Source: Acridotheres tristis
Lineage: Eukaryota > Chordata > Aves > Passeriformes > Sturnidae
Assembly: GCA_037013685.1 (NCBI GenBank)
Contig: CM072884.1
Coordinates: forward strand, 98,746,048-98,810,047
DNA: 64,000 nucleotides
Direction of reading: 5' to 3'
Under the pieces are notes generated by a model that worked only from the letters and a program-made list of their open reading frames with translations, made no database searches and had not been told where the DNA came from. A program made the translations under genes and the position numbers. The stretch's first letter is position 1, and every line of letters starts with the position of its first letter. This document shows positions 36,956 through 49,410 of this stretch, one piece after another.

Positions 36956-39057
36956 AAAGTAATTTTCATTGTTCCATGTAATCCTGTAATATGGAACATG
37001 CTTTGTCTTTCTGTTGCTGTTATGCTTGTGCTAAATAAGTCTGGGGAGTTCTATCTAGAGGCCAGTTTAAATAAAGCTTTTGGTGCTTCTGCCCTTCTGC
37101 ACTGAGTTCTGAACTACTGACAAGAAAATATGGCCTTTGCTGTATTAAGCAGATGCTTTCATATGATCCATTATTAAACTCGTTTTCCCAGTATAAAAAT
37201 TCTTTTCTAGCTGGGTAATTCCTGAAGATAAGCAGTGTAAGAAATCCTAAACTCATGCTACAACTACACTGTAAAACAGATCCTGTCTGAAATAAAGGTG
37301 GGCCTACGTTGTTCTTACTGCTTTTCCACAAGTTACATATAGAGTGCTTTGGTCTAGAAAGTCACCTTACCTGATGTTATAGCAAAAGTTTAGATCCATC
37401 TACTTCTGTTCAGCTGCATGTGCTCTAACATGTCATGAAGCTGCAGATGAACACAGATGGGTGTTATTTGGGCCTAGGGTGACAGATTAGGATGCTAACA
37501 ATGGAAGGGAAGAAGAATACAGTAAGGAAAGAGGATGAAACCTGGGGTGCTGCTTGAGGAGAAAAAAAGAGGTAGGTTTAGTGCAGGGATATAAATGGCA
37601 TGTAACCTTTAGCTGGAATTAGGCTGCAGCAGAAATTTCATGTGTGAAGGGGGCTGCTGCCCTTCAGGAGCGTAGGACATTGGGAGGTCTTTTGAAGTGT
37701 TCTTAGTAAAAATTAATGTCCTTGACTCTGTTGAGAAGTGCAGTGATTACAGGGGTGAAAAAAGGGGACTAGCCTCACTACATGCATCAGTGTCTTGGGA
37801 AATCAAGTTACGTGCTTTTTTATTGTTTCTTCTTGAGAGAGGGTGGTGTCAGATCATCATTATCCTCTTGTTGCTCTCTAAATCAGCAGTTTGCCAGAGG
37901 AGTATACAGACTTTCCTCAGAATTGATTTTCAGGGGAAAAAAGTCAAACATTTCCTGTCAATAAAAACCTTTATTCAAAGAGAAAACTTCAAAACCAAGG
38001 TTAAATACTAGATTGGTAAACTTAAACAACCTCTCCTCAAATCTCTACACTTACGTTTTTCTATGTTTTTGTATCTTCTGTTTAAGCAAGTAATAATTTT
38101 TTTTGTTACTTACAGGATCTCTCTTGAGGGGTAATGCCAACCAGTGAAAGGCAGAAAGAAACAGTAAGTTTTTAATAGACCTCCAGCATCTCATAAAGTA
38201 GTGGAGAAGAGTCAGCTTTACTGGGTCAACCTGAATCTCAAGCAGTGTTGGTGAAAGCTATTCCAGAGCTTGCAGCAATATGGCAAGAGGCCACCATCCC
38301 TGTTGAAAGACTGGAGATATGGAATATATTCTGGCTAGTAGCCTGCTCTGGTAAGCAGGCTAGTTCAGTCCTTTGTGTCTCAACTTTTCATAAGTGTTTA
38401 AATTATAAAACTCTTAGTCAAAAGATAGTATTTTCATAGATATTGGCTAATACTGAGTCAAAGAGGTTCTGATGTTAGTGAGGAAGAAGATGTTAGTGAG
38501 AGCAGAAGACACTAAGGATTTTAATAAATAATTAAAATTGCTATGCATTAATAAATAACTTGCTGTTGCCATGCTCTCAAAGAAAGTGGAGATGGAGGGA
38601 CAATGCATACAGAATATTTGAAAAAGAATTGATGAACTTAAAATATAAAATTTCATCCTATCTTCATATCAGTATCACTACAGCAATACATTTGATGCTT
38701 GTTTTCCTTAATGGTCCACAAGACTTTGTCCTCGAAATAATAACAGGGGAAAAAAGGAACCTGATCTACCAGTTTCTAATCAAGGTTATTTACGAGCTTT
38801 TTGGCTTGTTTCCAGTGGAGTTCTGTACATTTCTCTCTTGAAATAAAAAAAACGCAAACACTCACCTGGGATGTTCCTATGTCCTTCCCACCTCTCCTTT
38901 TCAAGGTGGAAATACTATTTCCAGAAATAGTATGTGCTAGGTCATTTCCTAGTGGCAGTGGGAACCTATCCTATGTGTGAGTGCTCTGCCCTCTCTTCAG
39001 AAATGTGGCTGAATGTTATTTGGCTGAGGTGTTCAACAGGTGACGACCCAGATCTAG

Positions 39058-39065
39058 ATACACAC

Positions 39066-39112
<47 letters not shown>
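39058..39112. repeat. (TA)n microsatellite with CA ends
   Basis: About 55 bases of uninterrupted alternating purine-pyrimidine sequence, mostly TA units bounded by short ACACAC and ACAT segments. Such tracts readily form cruciform or Z-like structures and vary in length. The assembled length may be unreliable. Confidence 0.95.
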
Positions 39113-39113
<1 letters not shown>

Positions 39114-40729
39114 TGCATCTCCTCTTTTCATTGCAGGGACGACCATAACAGAGATATAGAGCAGATTCTCTGACGATGCAAAATCATCCTTCTGAAGTAA
39201 AGGTAGCTGTGAAATTAAGGTCTGCAGTTTGAAAACAGGGCAAGGAATGGGATCACCAGTGCTGAAGGAGACTTTGAACTTTTTGTCCAACATAGCAGTT
39301 AATCAAAAGCATCTTGAAATAACCTGCTAAATATTTCTAAATAGAATAAGGATGGAATGTGAATGATGTTCACCTGCCCTGCCTTTGCTGGTCAGGGCTT
39401 GATAGCCATGGATGTGACATGCTGAGAGAAAGAAGGAAATGTGTGGGAGGGGATCAGAATCATCAAAATACCCGGAGGGAATCAGAGCTTCTCCAGATGA
39501 CCTAGCCCCCATGAACCTTAATGCAGTTGAGCTTTAAACTGCCTTGCAGCTTCTTTCTTAAAAAGAAAAAACCACAACCAACCGCAAAAGTTACATGAAA
39601 TAATTTTGAATGATGGTTTCATTATTCAGCTCCAGTGGATAAACTTCCTCTGGGCTTAATTGAAGTGCAGATTTCTCCTATATAGAAGTCAAGGCCCTGG
39701 CTAGAGTCTCTCCCTTTAGTGGGCCTTAAGAATTATTTCTCTTTGCAAGCTCTGCAGTGTGCTCCTCTGAATTACTTCTTTAATTTCTCTCTGGAAGCTC
39801 CAGCTCTTGCTCTGGTTGTGTGCAAGTTGTGGTTCTGTGTGTGCAGATGCCAAATTCTTCTTCACTACACCTGAGTGTGGAGCCACTGTAGACCCTTTGG
39901 TACCTGGGTGAGTGCTGGCTCCCCTTGATGTTTACAAGCCCTTGCTTCTCTCTAATTTTAGAATCTTGCAGGGTTGGCCAAGGGAAGGCGATCAGGGACT
40001 GTCTATGGTCAAGATGGGGAGAAGGAGCCAGGCAGAAAGCTGACTGCAGAAAACTTGTCATCTCTGGTCAGCTTGAATGGGAATCAGTACAAGTTGCTCC
40101 AGGGTCTCACCTGAGAATAAGACATCACTTTGATGTTTTTTATACCCTGGAATGGTAGAAGATTGGTAATAATGATGTTCAGGTAGTGGGCGTTTATGCA
40201 TTCCTTAGCCTTCCTTTAAAGGAAGAGGGATTCCTCTTCTGAGCAGTGTTTGGAATCCTTCAGTTAATGAGGGAGTATTGGAAAGCACTGTTTGTGAGGA
40301 CACATCAGAATGCAGCTTGTGTGTATGTAACTGTGTCATGCAATATGCAGAAAATTCAAAGTGCCAGACCAATATAACCAGAGAATTATACTGGAAAAGG
40401 ATTTTGCTGCTTTGCACTGAAGGATGTATGAATGAAGTAATAAATAAGTAAATACATCTGAAGAAGGAGGAGGGGAGGGAAAGTCCAGTCCACTGCTTCA
40501 TAAACTTCAGTGCCACGTTAACCAACTTCACTCCTATAGCAGACCTGCTATGCTATCATGGTGCTTTAATGTTTAATTCACTTTGATTTGCACTACAGAA
40601 ATATCAAGTGTTTCTGCAGGCAAACCGAGGCATCTAAGGAGCACTGTGGGGAATAAAACTCTAGAAAGACCTTCTGAGAAATTAGAGAGGGGGCACCTTA
40701 TTGGTTTTTATTCCAGTCCTGCAGTTCTG

Positions 40730-41150
40730 CTCTATGGCTTTGTTTTATTCCCCTCCATTTAAATGAGTATGCGGGACAGATTGATTTTAATATCATGTCC
40801 TCAATTCCGTGCGTGACCCGTGGAGGCTGTCTATAGCAAGATTAGAAAAACAAGCAAATGTTTAATTTTGTAAGGGGGAGGGGAAAGGATTCGAAGGCCC
40901 TGCTGCTGTTAAAGAACATGACTGCTGCAAAACAGACGTATTGAAATCCTCTCCTCTGAAAAAAGGGTTTTGATCAACCCTTTTGTTCCTACTACCTTCA
41001 GACATCGAGATATTGTGCATTTAATAAGGAATCATCAGCAAAAATTAACAACGATTGACACTTTTGTTAATGTCCTGTCAAATAGGTGGTCAAATATGAA
41101 TGAAGTGTGCCAGAGAGACACTGCAGATGCTCTCCATCGCTGCTTCAGGT
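40730..41150. promoter_or_regulatory. Candidate conserved non-coding block
   Basis: The composition is unlike the neighbourhood: low repeat content, several CpGs (TTCCGTGCGTGACCCGTGG at about 40805), and homeodomain/TALE-like motifs such as GATTGACA near 41053 and CCTGTCAAA near 41073. A 60-codon open frame at 40970-41152 has no recognisable domain and is probably incidental. Intron 1 of a developmental gene is a typical place for enhancers. This call is pattern-based with no alignment. Confidence 0.3.
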
Positions 41151-41850
41151 GACTGATGAGTCCAGTCCTTTCTGCATTGCTATGAAGGGTTTAAGTGTTG
41201 CCAGCTGGAGACACCAAGGAGCTCTGAGCAATAAAGTGTGCTACCCATGCACTATACAAATTCTCAGTTCCTCCTGAGGGCATGGTGAGATGAAAAAGGT
41301 AAAAGACTGCCTTGGTGTCACCACCTTCCTAAAGGGCATGGTGGAGTTTCTGAGCATGTCAGATTGAAGAGCGTGTACGAGTATCCTGAAAAGATCATCT
41401 TCTGAGCCACCATAGTGCTAGGAAACAGTTGAACACTGAAAGCAGAGGTTGAGGGCTTTTCATGAGTGTGGATGCACCAGAGAGGAGATGAGCCTGCTGG
41501 ACTTCACATCTGGAGGGGGAGAAGCAATTCCCCGTAGGGTTGACAGAGAGAGGAGAGAAGACCCATGCTCAAAACCTCACCTGGAGCCCTCTGCTTGTTT
41601 TGGCTAAGGGACACCACAGCAGCACCTCCTGGGACCCACAGCCCCTGGAACAGCTCCAGGTCTCACATGCATCACGGGATGTGATCATCTGAAAACCCTC
41701 GTGCCATGACAACAGAATCAGAAAATTCTAGTGCATATGAAGGGAAACAAAGCTCCAGTAACCGTCCACAGAATTACTGTAATTCATCCTATTTTTTTTC
41801 CAAGCTCTCTCCTCAGTTATCATAGTGGTGCCGGCAGACTGCAGAAGTAC

Positions 41851-42010
41851 ATGTGCAAATAGCTAAGTTGTAATTTGCAAGTGCAATTAGCTGGTTTTGT
41901 GAGTGCAATCACAGTAATTGCAGGAGCCTAACTTATGTGCTTCACTGTTTTTCATCTTCAGAGCAAAGACTAATTAAACATTAATAATAACATTAACAGC
42001 AAAATTAACA
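41851..42010. promoter_or_regulatory. Candidate ancient conserved element with GTGCAA repeats
   Basis: Three related motifs, GTGCAAATAGCT (41853), GTGCAATTAGCT (41881) and GTGCAATCACAG (41903), recur at 28- and 22-base spacing. TGCAATTA and TAATTGCA at 41882 and 41914 form an inverted pair. The following AT-rich part holds several ATTAA/TTAAT units. The repeated, dyad-rich layout recalls exapted ancient repeats preserved as regulatory elements, but I cannot name the family with confidence. Confidence 0.35.
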
Positions 42011-42809
42011 TATATATATTTGAGACCATGAATTATTTGCTTTTCTGCAAGTAACATAAGTGTGAGGGAGACAAAATGCATGTTGAGCAGAAAAGAAGCT
42101 TGCTGCACTATTTTGGACTCTCCCCATACAGCTGCTTCATCACTGTGCTGGTGTTGTAGCTGCAGCAGCAGACAGATTCAGGCATGACTGTGTGAGGATT
42201 AGGGCTCTTTGTAATGAAATCTAGAGACTACATGCTATAGGAATGCAGGGAGTAATGTGGGAAGTCATCCTCAAGATTCCCACTGCATACAGCACTGCAT
42301 AAATGCTCATAGTGCTTTATGTGAGGAAATACTACTCTTTAAGGTAGTTTACCAGTGCCAGGATGATGCTTTTGGCCATGAAATAGTGCAAAGACACTAG
42401 GCCAAATCTGGCAGATGTAGGAAGGATTCAAGGGGAAAATAGGTTCTGTGGAGATTTAGGTCATTAGGTAAAAAGGAAATTGGAATCTGTTCCGAGTGTT
42501 GTGGGTGGTATGGAAAAAAAGGCACAGAGCTGAGAGTAGGAGAACACTATAGCTGTAACACCCAAACTCAAATGTCTATTTTTGTTCACAAGAACAGGAA
42601 GCTGCTTTTTCATTTCTTATCTTGCAATATGATGGATGCATGCAATACAGTGAGAGAACACTGGCTGTTTCTGGATGGCTTTCTGCTCTTCATTTACCTT
42701 CACTGCAGCTGTCAGTCTGTCGCTGCTTTGAATGGCACAAGGAGTGAAATGTTGGCCAAAAATGGCATCTTCTTTTCTTCAGATGAGTTGGGATGGAATT
42801 TAAGTGTCA

Positions 42810-42860
42810 GTAATTAATAATAATTAATTAAGTGATTAATTAATATTTAATTCACTAATC
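42810..42860. promoter_or_regulatory. TAATTA cluster with imperfect palindrome
   Basis: Within 51 bases there are at least four TAATTA/ATTAAT-type homeodomain cores. The segment 42831-42856 is an imperfect 26-base palindrome whose arms start AGTGA and end TCACT. It could be a homeodomain binding cluster or a cruciform-prone AT-rich patch. Function is inferred. Confidence 0.35.
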
Positions 42861-45800
42861 GCACAAGTGGTCTGTTAACCCCTTCTCTGAGTTGTGCATA
42901 AACCAGCTGTTTATGACAAGCTTCCATCCATGTTTTTTAAGCTGGAGATTTGGTTTTCATCTGATTAGTGGCCACCTTTGCAGCCTTCAGGTTCTCTGTC
43001 CTCTTTAATTACTCCTTTCTGTTCATAGTCTGTCATTTAACAACTTAAAATTTACATCAGTCAGGACCGACTATACTGATCATTGGCAATTTGAAGAGGT
43101 ACAGATGATCCTTAGTTTTTATAACAACTGAAGAAATAAAACCCAATAAAACTCTGAACTTAAAATGTAAAAACAAACTGCAGAGGAAAAATAGAGGAGC
43201 ACAGAAATAGAATTCCTTAATACCATGCTATCATGGTTGAAGAAGCTGTCATGGCTCAATCACAGGCTGAGATGGCTGCTTTATCAGGCGTGAACCTCCA
43301 TTTATCCTCCCTTCTGTGAAAGTGTATGAGAAATGATTCCTTGTTACTCATAGGCAGGCTGGCGTGCTACTGAGATCAAGCACTTCTGACATATCAAAGT
43401 GCAGAGGCTATTGCCTGACTTTGGCTTTTATGAGTTGCTGGAAATGCTAGTCCAGATCTCATAGCTGAGCAGTTTGGGTCACTGTTGGGTGCAAAGAAAG
43501 CAAAGTAGATCATGAAGAGAGTGCAATGAGGCAATATTGGGGGACAGGTAGCTTATGCCTACACTGGTATTTGTGTGTCCTGGCAAAAGTCCTGCTTCTG
43601 ATGAAAATTTCCTTGTAAGCATGTGTGTTTGGTAGACCTTAGGATAAACCAAGCTAGAGAGTAAAGGGAGAAAGTTGAAGTGCTTTGCACTATCTGCAGG
43701 AGTAGGTAGGGAGGCAAGGCTTGTACCAGAGGCATTACCTTTGAAAGCCTTTCAAAGTCTGGGATTTTGTACTTGTCTTTATGTAGTTAATTGGCAGAAG
43801 CTTGCTCTCTTACTTGCAGACTTAGACTACCAGAGGAAATGGCCCCCACTAATTGAGCTAAAGGTGGATTTTTTCTTTTCTTTGAACAAGTACAAGGGGG
43901 AGGTGAAAGCAAAAGCCCCAGGCTGTGGGCAAAACTCAGCTGAGACCTCCACATTTTAGACAGCTGGCTTCTCCAGCAATTATGGACATTTTGATGACGG
44001 GTTTAGAGTTCCTATATAAGTAATCCTTATCTCTTGTTTAGTGAATGCTCCAGCTGAGCCAGCAATCTGATATTTGTCAGTAGCTTATGGGAGGTTGAGG
44101 GCAAAACAAGAGCAAGGAGGGGGAGCAGCCCTCTACCTTCCCACCCCTTCCTAAGATAGAAAAGCTGCTGAAAATGCTGAGGAAGAGAGGGAGTTTGTTT
44201 TAACTTTGCCATATTGTGCAACTTACAGAATTCTGTTATTGTGTGTGAGGATGATATATGAAAAACTGCTTTAAGGTTTTTTTAAGTTTTTATAGAGAGA
44301 AAACTTAGAGGGATTGCTAATAAGCTAGATCTGGGGACATGGGAGAACAGCAAAACAGACCCTGAATCTGCATTTCTCCTTCCTGCGTGTCTGCTTTGAT
44401 TGTCCCCGAAGTTAGAGTTTAGCTCAGCAGCACCCATCTGCATTCTCTCTTTGTTCAGGAGGTAGAGGACTGATCTTTGCCAGTGCTTGACCTGGCCATT
44501 GGAGGAAAAATGCTGAGGAAATGGTTCATGGAAAATCACGCAAAGCTGTTTCAGGACTAGTTGTTTCAATATTCCCTCAAGAGGGTAACTATCCAAAATG
44601 TACTGTCCTCCAAAGAGCAGCAGCTACCTCCTGAGTGTCAGATGTGCTCATTACAGTAGATGCAGAAGTCTTTAAGAACAATTAGAAACCACTGTAATAG
44701 TTTTTGCTTTAATTTATTTAAATCTCTTCACTCTTTCCCCTGTGAACTTAGCTATTCAGGAGTCCTACCATAAAGATAATGTTTTTTTTTTTTTTTGGTA
44801 AGTGCAACACATTACTAGTGAATGGTGCAAAATAATCCTGACTGGTTGGGAGGTAGTGTGGATGCCTGGAAGGTCTCCTGCTTTTATAATCCCTTGTGCA
44901 TAATACCATATTTTAATAACCTCTAAGTACTCTCTTTCAAACTATTTGCTCCCAGACTAAGATTTGTTATCTGTTACTTGCAAAGGTGCTGGCATTTACC
45001 ATTTCACATCTCTGGTGGTGAGTACAACAGCTTCACCATTCTGCTCATCTTCTCATCTTACTTATCTTAAACTGTTTTTCTCCACATGTCCATTCTTTTT
45101 TATCCCTTGGCCCTTTGTGCCACCCACATGTGGATGGCAATCGTGTTGCCTACCATCTCCCCTGAGAACTTCTGGAAGGACACATTGTTAAGTAGCATCC
45201 TCTCTCTTTCTGCTCATCACAAGTGTGTTTAAAAGAAAGTTGGTACTTTGGGAGAGATAACTTGCCTCTACCAATGTGTTGCTATGGAGAGAATTCACTG
45301 AGCCCTTCATTTCTTTCTCAGTGGAAGAGAAAGAAAGACTGTGGTACAGTCCCTGTGACATTGAGAGATGGGCTGAATTTGTGACTGAGAGAAGTTTTCA
45401 GATTCATTTGTTGGTTTTGGGGATGACAGGGTAATCCTGTAAAGGGAGACTTGTCCACCTTTGATGGGTCTTGCTACAACAGGCCGTCAGTTCATATTAC
45501 TGTTGACAAATGATTCCATGTACTCAACCAAGTCATGGTTACAGATCGCTGTCTGGGCTTGAGTATTCCAGCATTTCCTGACTGTGTTCATGGAATTGGG
45601 ATGAGTTTCTAGCATATTCCCATTCTGAAATCTCATTTACCACTGCCTGGATGATCTGTCTCTATTTTATTCTTCTACATCCATGCAGGCAAAATCAAGA
45701 GGGTTTCAGGGAGAGGTGTCATAAATCCTCAGGTGGGAGGAAGGTCAGCTCCTAATGCAATTGGGACATATATTTTCTATCACAGTGTAGCAGAGAGCTG

Positions 45801-46154
45801 AAAATAAAACTAAGGAGAAAAGTTATCTTGTAGTGTAGCTGTTGTGAGGATAGAGGTAATCTGAAGGAAGAGCAGGTAAGATGCCCACAAGTGATCTGAA
45901 AACCAGCCAAAATATTAGGGAAGGAGAGAGTAGTAATTTTAAGCTTTTGTTTTCATTAAAAGGAATGCTCTGTAGGCCTTTTATTTTGCTACAAGAGTGA
46001 GACCAATGAGTAGATATTGTTGCTACAATGAAGAAGGAAACAAGAAAATTCCTCCACAAACTAACTTTTTTTTTAGAGGTTATTTCATATTATATGGCAG
46101 AGCATTTTTAAAGTGCAAGTATTTTTAGTTTAATAAACAATTTATACATCCATA

Positions 46155-46206
46155 TAATCATTTATGTTGAAAAAGACATTCAAGATCATCAAGTCCAACT
46201 GTTAAA
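46155..46206 (-). mobile_element. CR1 LINE tail fragment
   Basis: Read on the minus strand, this is the last 50 or so bases of a CR1 element; on the + strand it shows AAAAGACATTCAAGATCATC and AGTCCAACTGTTAA, the well-known reverse CR1 3' end. The octamer tail at the left is degenerate. It directly abuts an older CR1 copy. Confidence 0.75.
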
Positions 46207-46213
46207 ATTCATG

Positions 46214-46645
46214 CAGTCATAGGCAGGTGAAGCTGGAGGGGACTTTGGAGGATCATGCAGTCCATCTCCTTACCCTGAGGCAGATCAACTGTACCAATGT
46301 CATTCTCAAAAGGTGTTTGTTTAACCTGTGTTGAAAAGCCTCTGATATTGAAGTCTTCATGGTCAGCATGTTCCAGGGCTTTGCTATTTTTATCATTAGA
46401 AAGTGTCCCCAGCTACCCAACTGGAATTGTGTTTTCTGTGATGTAAGCTGGTTACTTTTCTGTTCATCATGAATATAGAAAATTGACTTTTCTCCTTGAC
46501 AGACTTTATGAATTTGAAGACTGTTGTCCTACATCCCCTCTTTTTCCTCAGACTAGACAATGCCAGCTCTCTTTGTAATCTTAGATAATTTTTTTAGACA
46601 TCTCATCTTTTTCATTTCTCTTCTTTGGACTATTTGCAGAAAATG
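46214..46645 (-). mobile_element. Old, diverged CR1 LINE fragment
   Basis: On the + strand the sequence follows the reverse complement of an older CR1 subfamily: a TCATAGG start, then GGTGTTTGTTTAACCTGTG, GTTCCAGGGCTTTGCT, TTTGAAGACTGTTGTCCTAC, ATCCCCTCTTTTTCCTCAGA and finally TTCTCTTCTTTGGACTAT. All landmarks keep the expected order, but divergence is high. It covers 3' UTR and the terminal part of the ORF2 region with no intact coding frame. A younger CR1 tail lies just to its left. Confidence 0.8.
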
Positions 46646-48655
46646 TTTGTTTCAGAGTGGTGCCTTGTCCAAGAGGGGTAAAAAGTAAGGAGCACTTTAT
46701 CCTCTCTCAGTAAAGAGAGGTGGTGGACAAAGTGTAGGCTCTTGCTGTTTCCTTTTAGTTCAGAGGCTCCAAATACTGAAACTGAAGATTGGTGTAGGTT
46801 GTTCTGAAATGTCAAGTAGTCAAAAACTGCAGAGAGACAGAGTCATTGTGTTAGACCTTAGTAGTCTACTTGAAGTGAGTTGCAACATATACAGAGTCAA
46901 AATGCAGTCTTAGAACAGTGATGTTTATTTAAACAAAAAACCCACTAAATTTTGAACATAATAATGCTTTTGGTTTATTTTAAACTTTTCTCTGTTTTGA
47001 AACTTGCTCATCTATAGATGCTTCTCCACAGTTATAAGGTTTATTTTTTTTCTTCATTTCCTCTCACTAAAATGATAATCTTAGCTTCCAGTCAATCACC
47101 TGACATCAGGAGTTTGGGTTATAAGAAAACCACTATATGGAATTAATAAAGTTTCTGGATGTGATTACTGGGTTTTTTCAGGGGTGTCAGCTTGATCAGT
47201 AAGGAGGTACCAGTATAAATTTTTTTTTTTTTTTTCCTTTTTGGAATATTACAGATGTATTGAAAAAACTGTTCTGGTAAAAATCCACAGTATTCTGCTG
47301 GAGGTACACTTCCTTGCTAATGGCTAAAAGGCAGGGTGGAGTTATGACTCATTGCCAACATTTCTCCAGGTCACTTCTGTCTCCCTTTCTGCCCTTTGTG
47401 GGAAAGCTTAGGGGGTGACTATAGCTGCAGTTTGAGTGAAGAGGTCATTCTCCACCCATGTGTGGAGGATTGAGTTACCCTCTGTACGGGGAGTATTTTG
47501 TGACAATGCCCTGAGTTGATTTGTTGTTTTAAAGATTATCTCCTGTGGAAAACCCCTATATTCCACTGCTTCCTTTGCTGCCCTGCCAGTCTCTTCAGTT
47601 TCTACTTTTACTGCTGACATTTTGTATTCTTCTTGTTGCCTGCTTTGGCTGACCTGATCACTTTTGTAGTTTTGTTGTTCTTTTTCCCTTCCTGCCCTCC
47701 CCCTTCAGTTCTGTTTTCTGGCCATGATATATTGCAGTTTCCAGAACAGCGGGAAAGAAAGATGGAAGGATTAATCAAGAGAATCGAAATTAAAAACTAT
47801 AAAATCTAAAAGCCAGGCTGAATAGCTTAGGATGTATAACCTCACTTTCCCAGTCACTAGTGATGACTGCAAAGCCTCCAATGAAATGGATGGGTGGTCT
47901 TGTCTGGATAATCAGCAGAAAAATTTCTACTCATTCCCCACAGCCCCATCTGGCAGGTCCTTTCTGGCATTTGTGATAGGGATGCCAGGACTGAAATGGC
48001 ACATTAGCGACTTCTCACCCTGTTAAAATGTGTCCTTCAGAGCCACTCTTGTGCCTCCTGGTATGGAAATTATCTGGCACTGCTCTTGGCAGAGGAGTTT
48101 ACTTTCATCTTACTGAACATGCACACATCCTGCTTACAGCAACCAGCTTCTCAAACAGCATGTGCTCACAAGTGTCCCAAAAAATCACCTGTTAAAGTGA
48201 TATTGAGAAGCTAGGAGAGAAGTTTCCTTGTTCTCTATCCCTTCATATTTACACTGTCCACGTTTGTGCTGAACTATGGAAAATGCGCCTGCTCAGCACA
48301 GGGGAGAGGGGGAAAGGCAGGCTGCACTGAATAAAACCCACCAGGGATGTGGTCCCACTGCTTTGTGGGGGCCATCAAAGTGAGGGCTCCTGTCACCTGA
48401 GCACATCCCCACCCTTGCCTTTCCAGCATTGTGACACCTGTGACACCATCACCTAGAGATGCACGTGGAGAGCATTTACAAAGCTGCTCAGTTAAACAAG
48501 GACTGGAATCTGGAGTGGGGACCAGTACAAATGGATGAATCAGGAGGCAGGACACAGTTGAACAAGACTGCTTGCAAGGTGTGGCTTTTTACAATGTACT
48601 TTCATTGTATTGGTTTGAAAGCAGAAGTCTAAAAATGGCATCATGTCTTTGGTAC
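46646..48655. other. Intronic stretch without recognised genes
   Basis: No repeat family or exon was recognised here, apart from a poly-T run at about 47220-47236. Open frames are below 95 codons and lack domains. Confidence 0.6.
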
Positions 48656-49410
48656 AGAATCATAGACTAGTTTGGGTTGGAAGGGACCTTTAAAGCTCAC
48701 CTAGTCCAACCCTCCTGCAATCAACAGGGACATCTTCCACTAGACCAAGCTGCTTAGAGCACTGTCCACCCTGGCCTCAAATGTTTCTAGGGATGGGATA
48801 TCTACCACCTCTCTGGTCATCCCATTCCAGAGTTTCACCACTCTCACTCTAAAAAATGTCTTCCTTTCAGCTTAAAAGCATTAGCTCTCCTCCTATCACT
48901 ACACTCATAAAGAGCCCCTCCCCATATTTCCTTTAGATGTGTTTTAAGTCTTGAAAGGCTGATATAAAGTCTTTCTAGACCCTCCTCCAGGCTGAACAGC
49001 CCCAACTCTCAGTCTGTCTTCACAGGAGAGCTGCTCCAGCCCTCGGATCCTCTTTGTGCCTTCCTCTGGATCTGCTTCAACAGGTCCATGTCCTTCCTGT
49101 GTTGAGGACCCCAGACCTGGATGCAGCTCTCCAGGAGGGTCTCACCAGAGCAGAGGGGCAGAAACACCTCCCTGGCCCTGCTGGTCACACTGCTTTGGAT
49201 GCAGCCCAGGGCACTGCTGGCTTTCTGGGTTGCACATTGCTGGGTCATGTCCAGCCTCTCATCCACCAGCACCCCCAAGTCCTTCTCAGCAGGGCTGCCC
49301 TTGATCTGTTCATGCTCCAACCTCTTAGTGATACAGGGGTCTGCCCTGACCCAGGTGCAGCAGCTAGCACTTGGCCTTGTTGAACCTTGTGAAGTTTACA
49401 TGGGATGCTC
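48656..49410 (-). mobile_element. CR1 LINE, 5'-truncated copy with ORF2 C-terminal remnant
   Basis: The left end begins AGAATCATAGACTAGTTTGG, the reverse complement of the CR1 3' tail, so the element lies on the minus strand and is truncated at its 5' end (right side). Minus-strand frames at about 49009-49320 read KGSPAEKDLGVLVDERLDM, then CIQSSVTSRAREVFLPL, the C-terminal region of the CR1 reverse transcriptase ORF. A neighbouring frame, reading KLHKVQQGQVL, continues the homology to about 49410, showing a frameshift in the ORF. About 755 bases survive. It is much better preserved than the copy at 46214-46645 and is non-functional. Confidence 0.95.

Larger units (their letters stand above)
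36956..46154. other. Intronic stretch with candidate regulatory DNA but no genes
   Basis: No coding exon was recognised. The stretch holds a TA microsatellite (39058-39112), a possible conserved block at 40730-41150, the GTGCAA-motif cluster at 41851-42010, an AT-rich TAATTA cluster at 42810-42860 and a T tract at about 44783-44796. Open frames do not exceed about 108 codons and show no domain. Confidence 0.6.

Noticed and set aside
39054..39293. Open frame with repeated Ile-Tyr, resembling a membrane segment
   Set aside because: It is translation of the TA microsatellite.
49054..49383. Plus-strand open frames of about 80-109 codons
   Set aside because: They are antisense shadows of the minus-strand CR1 ORF2 remnant.
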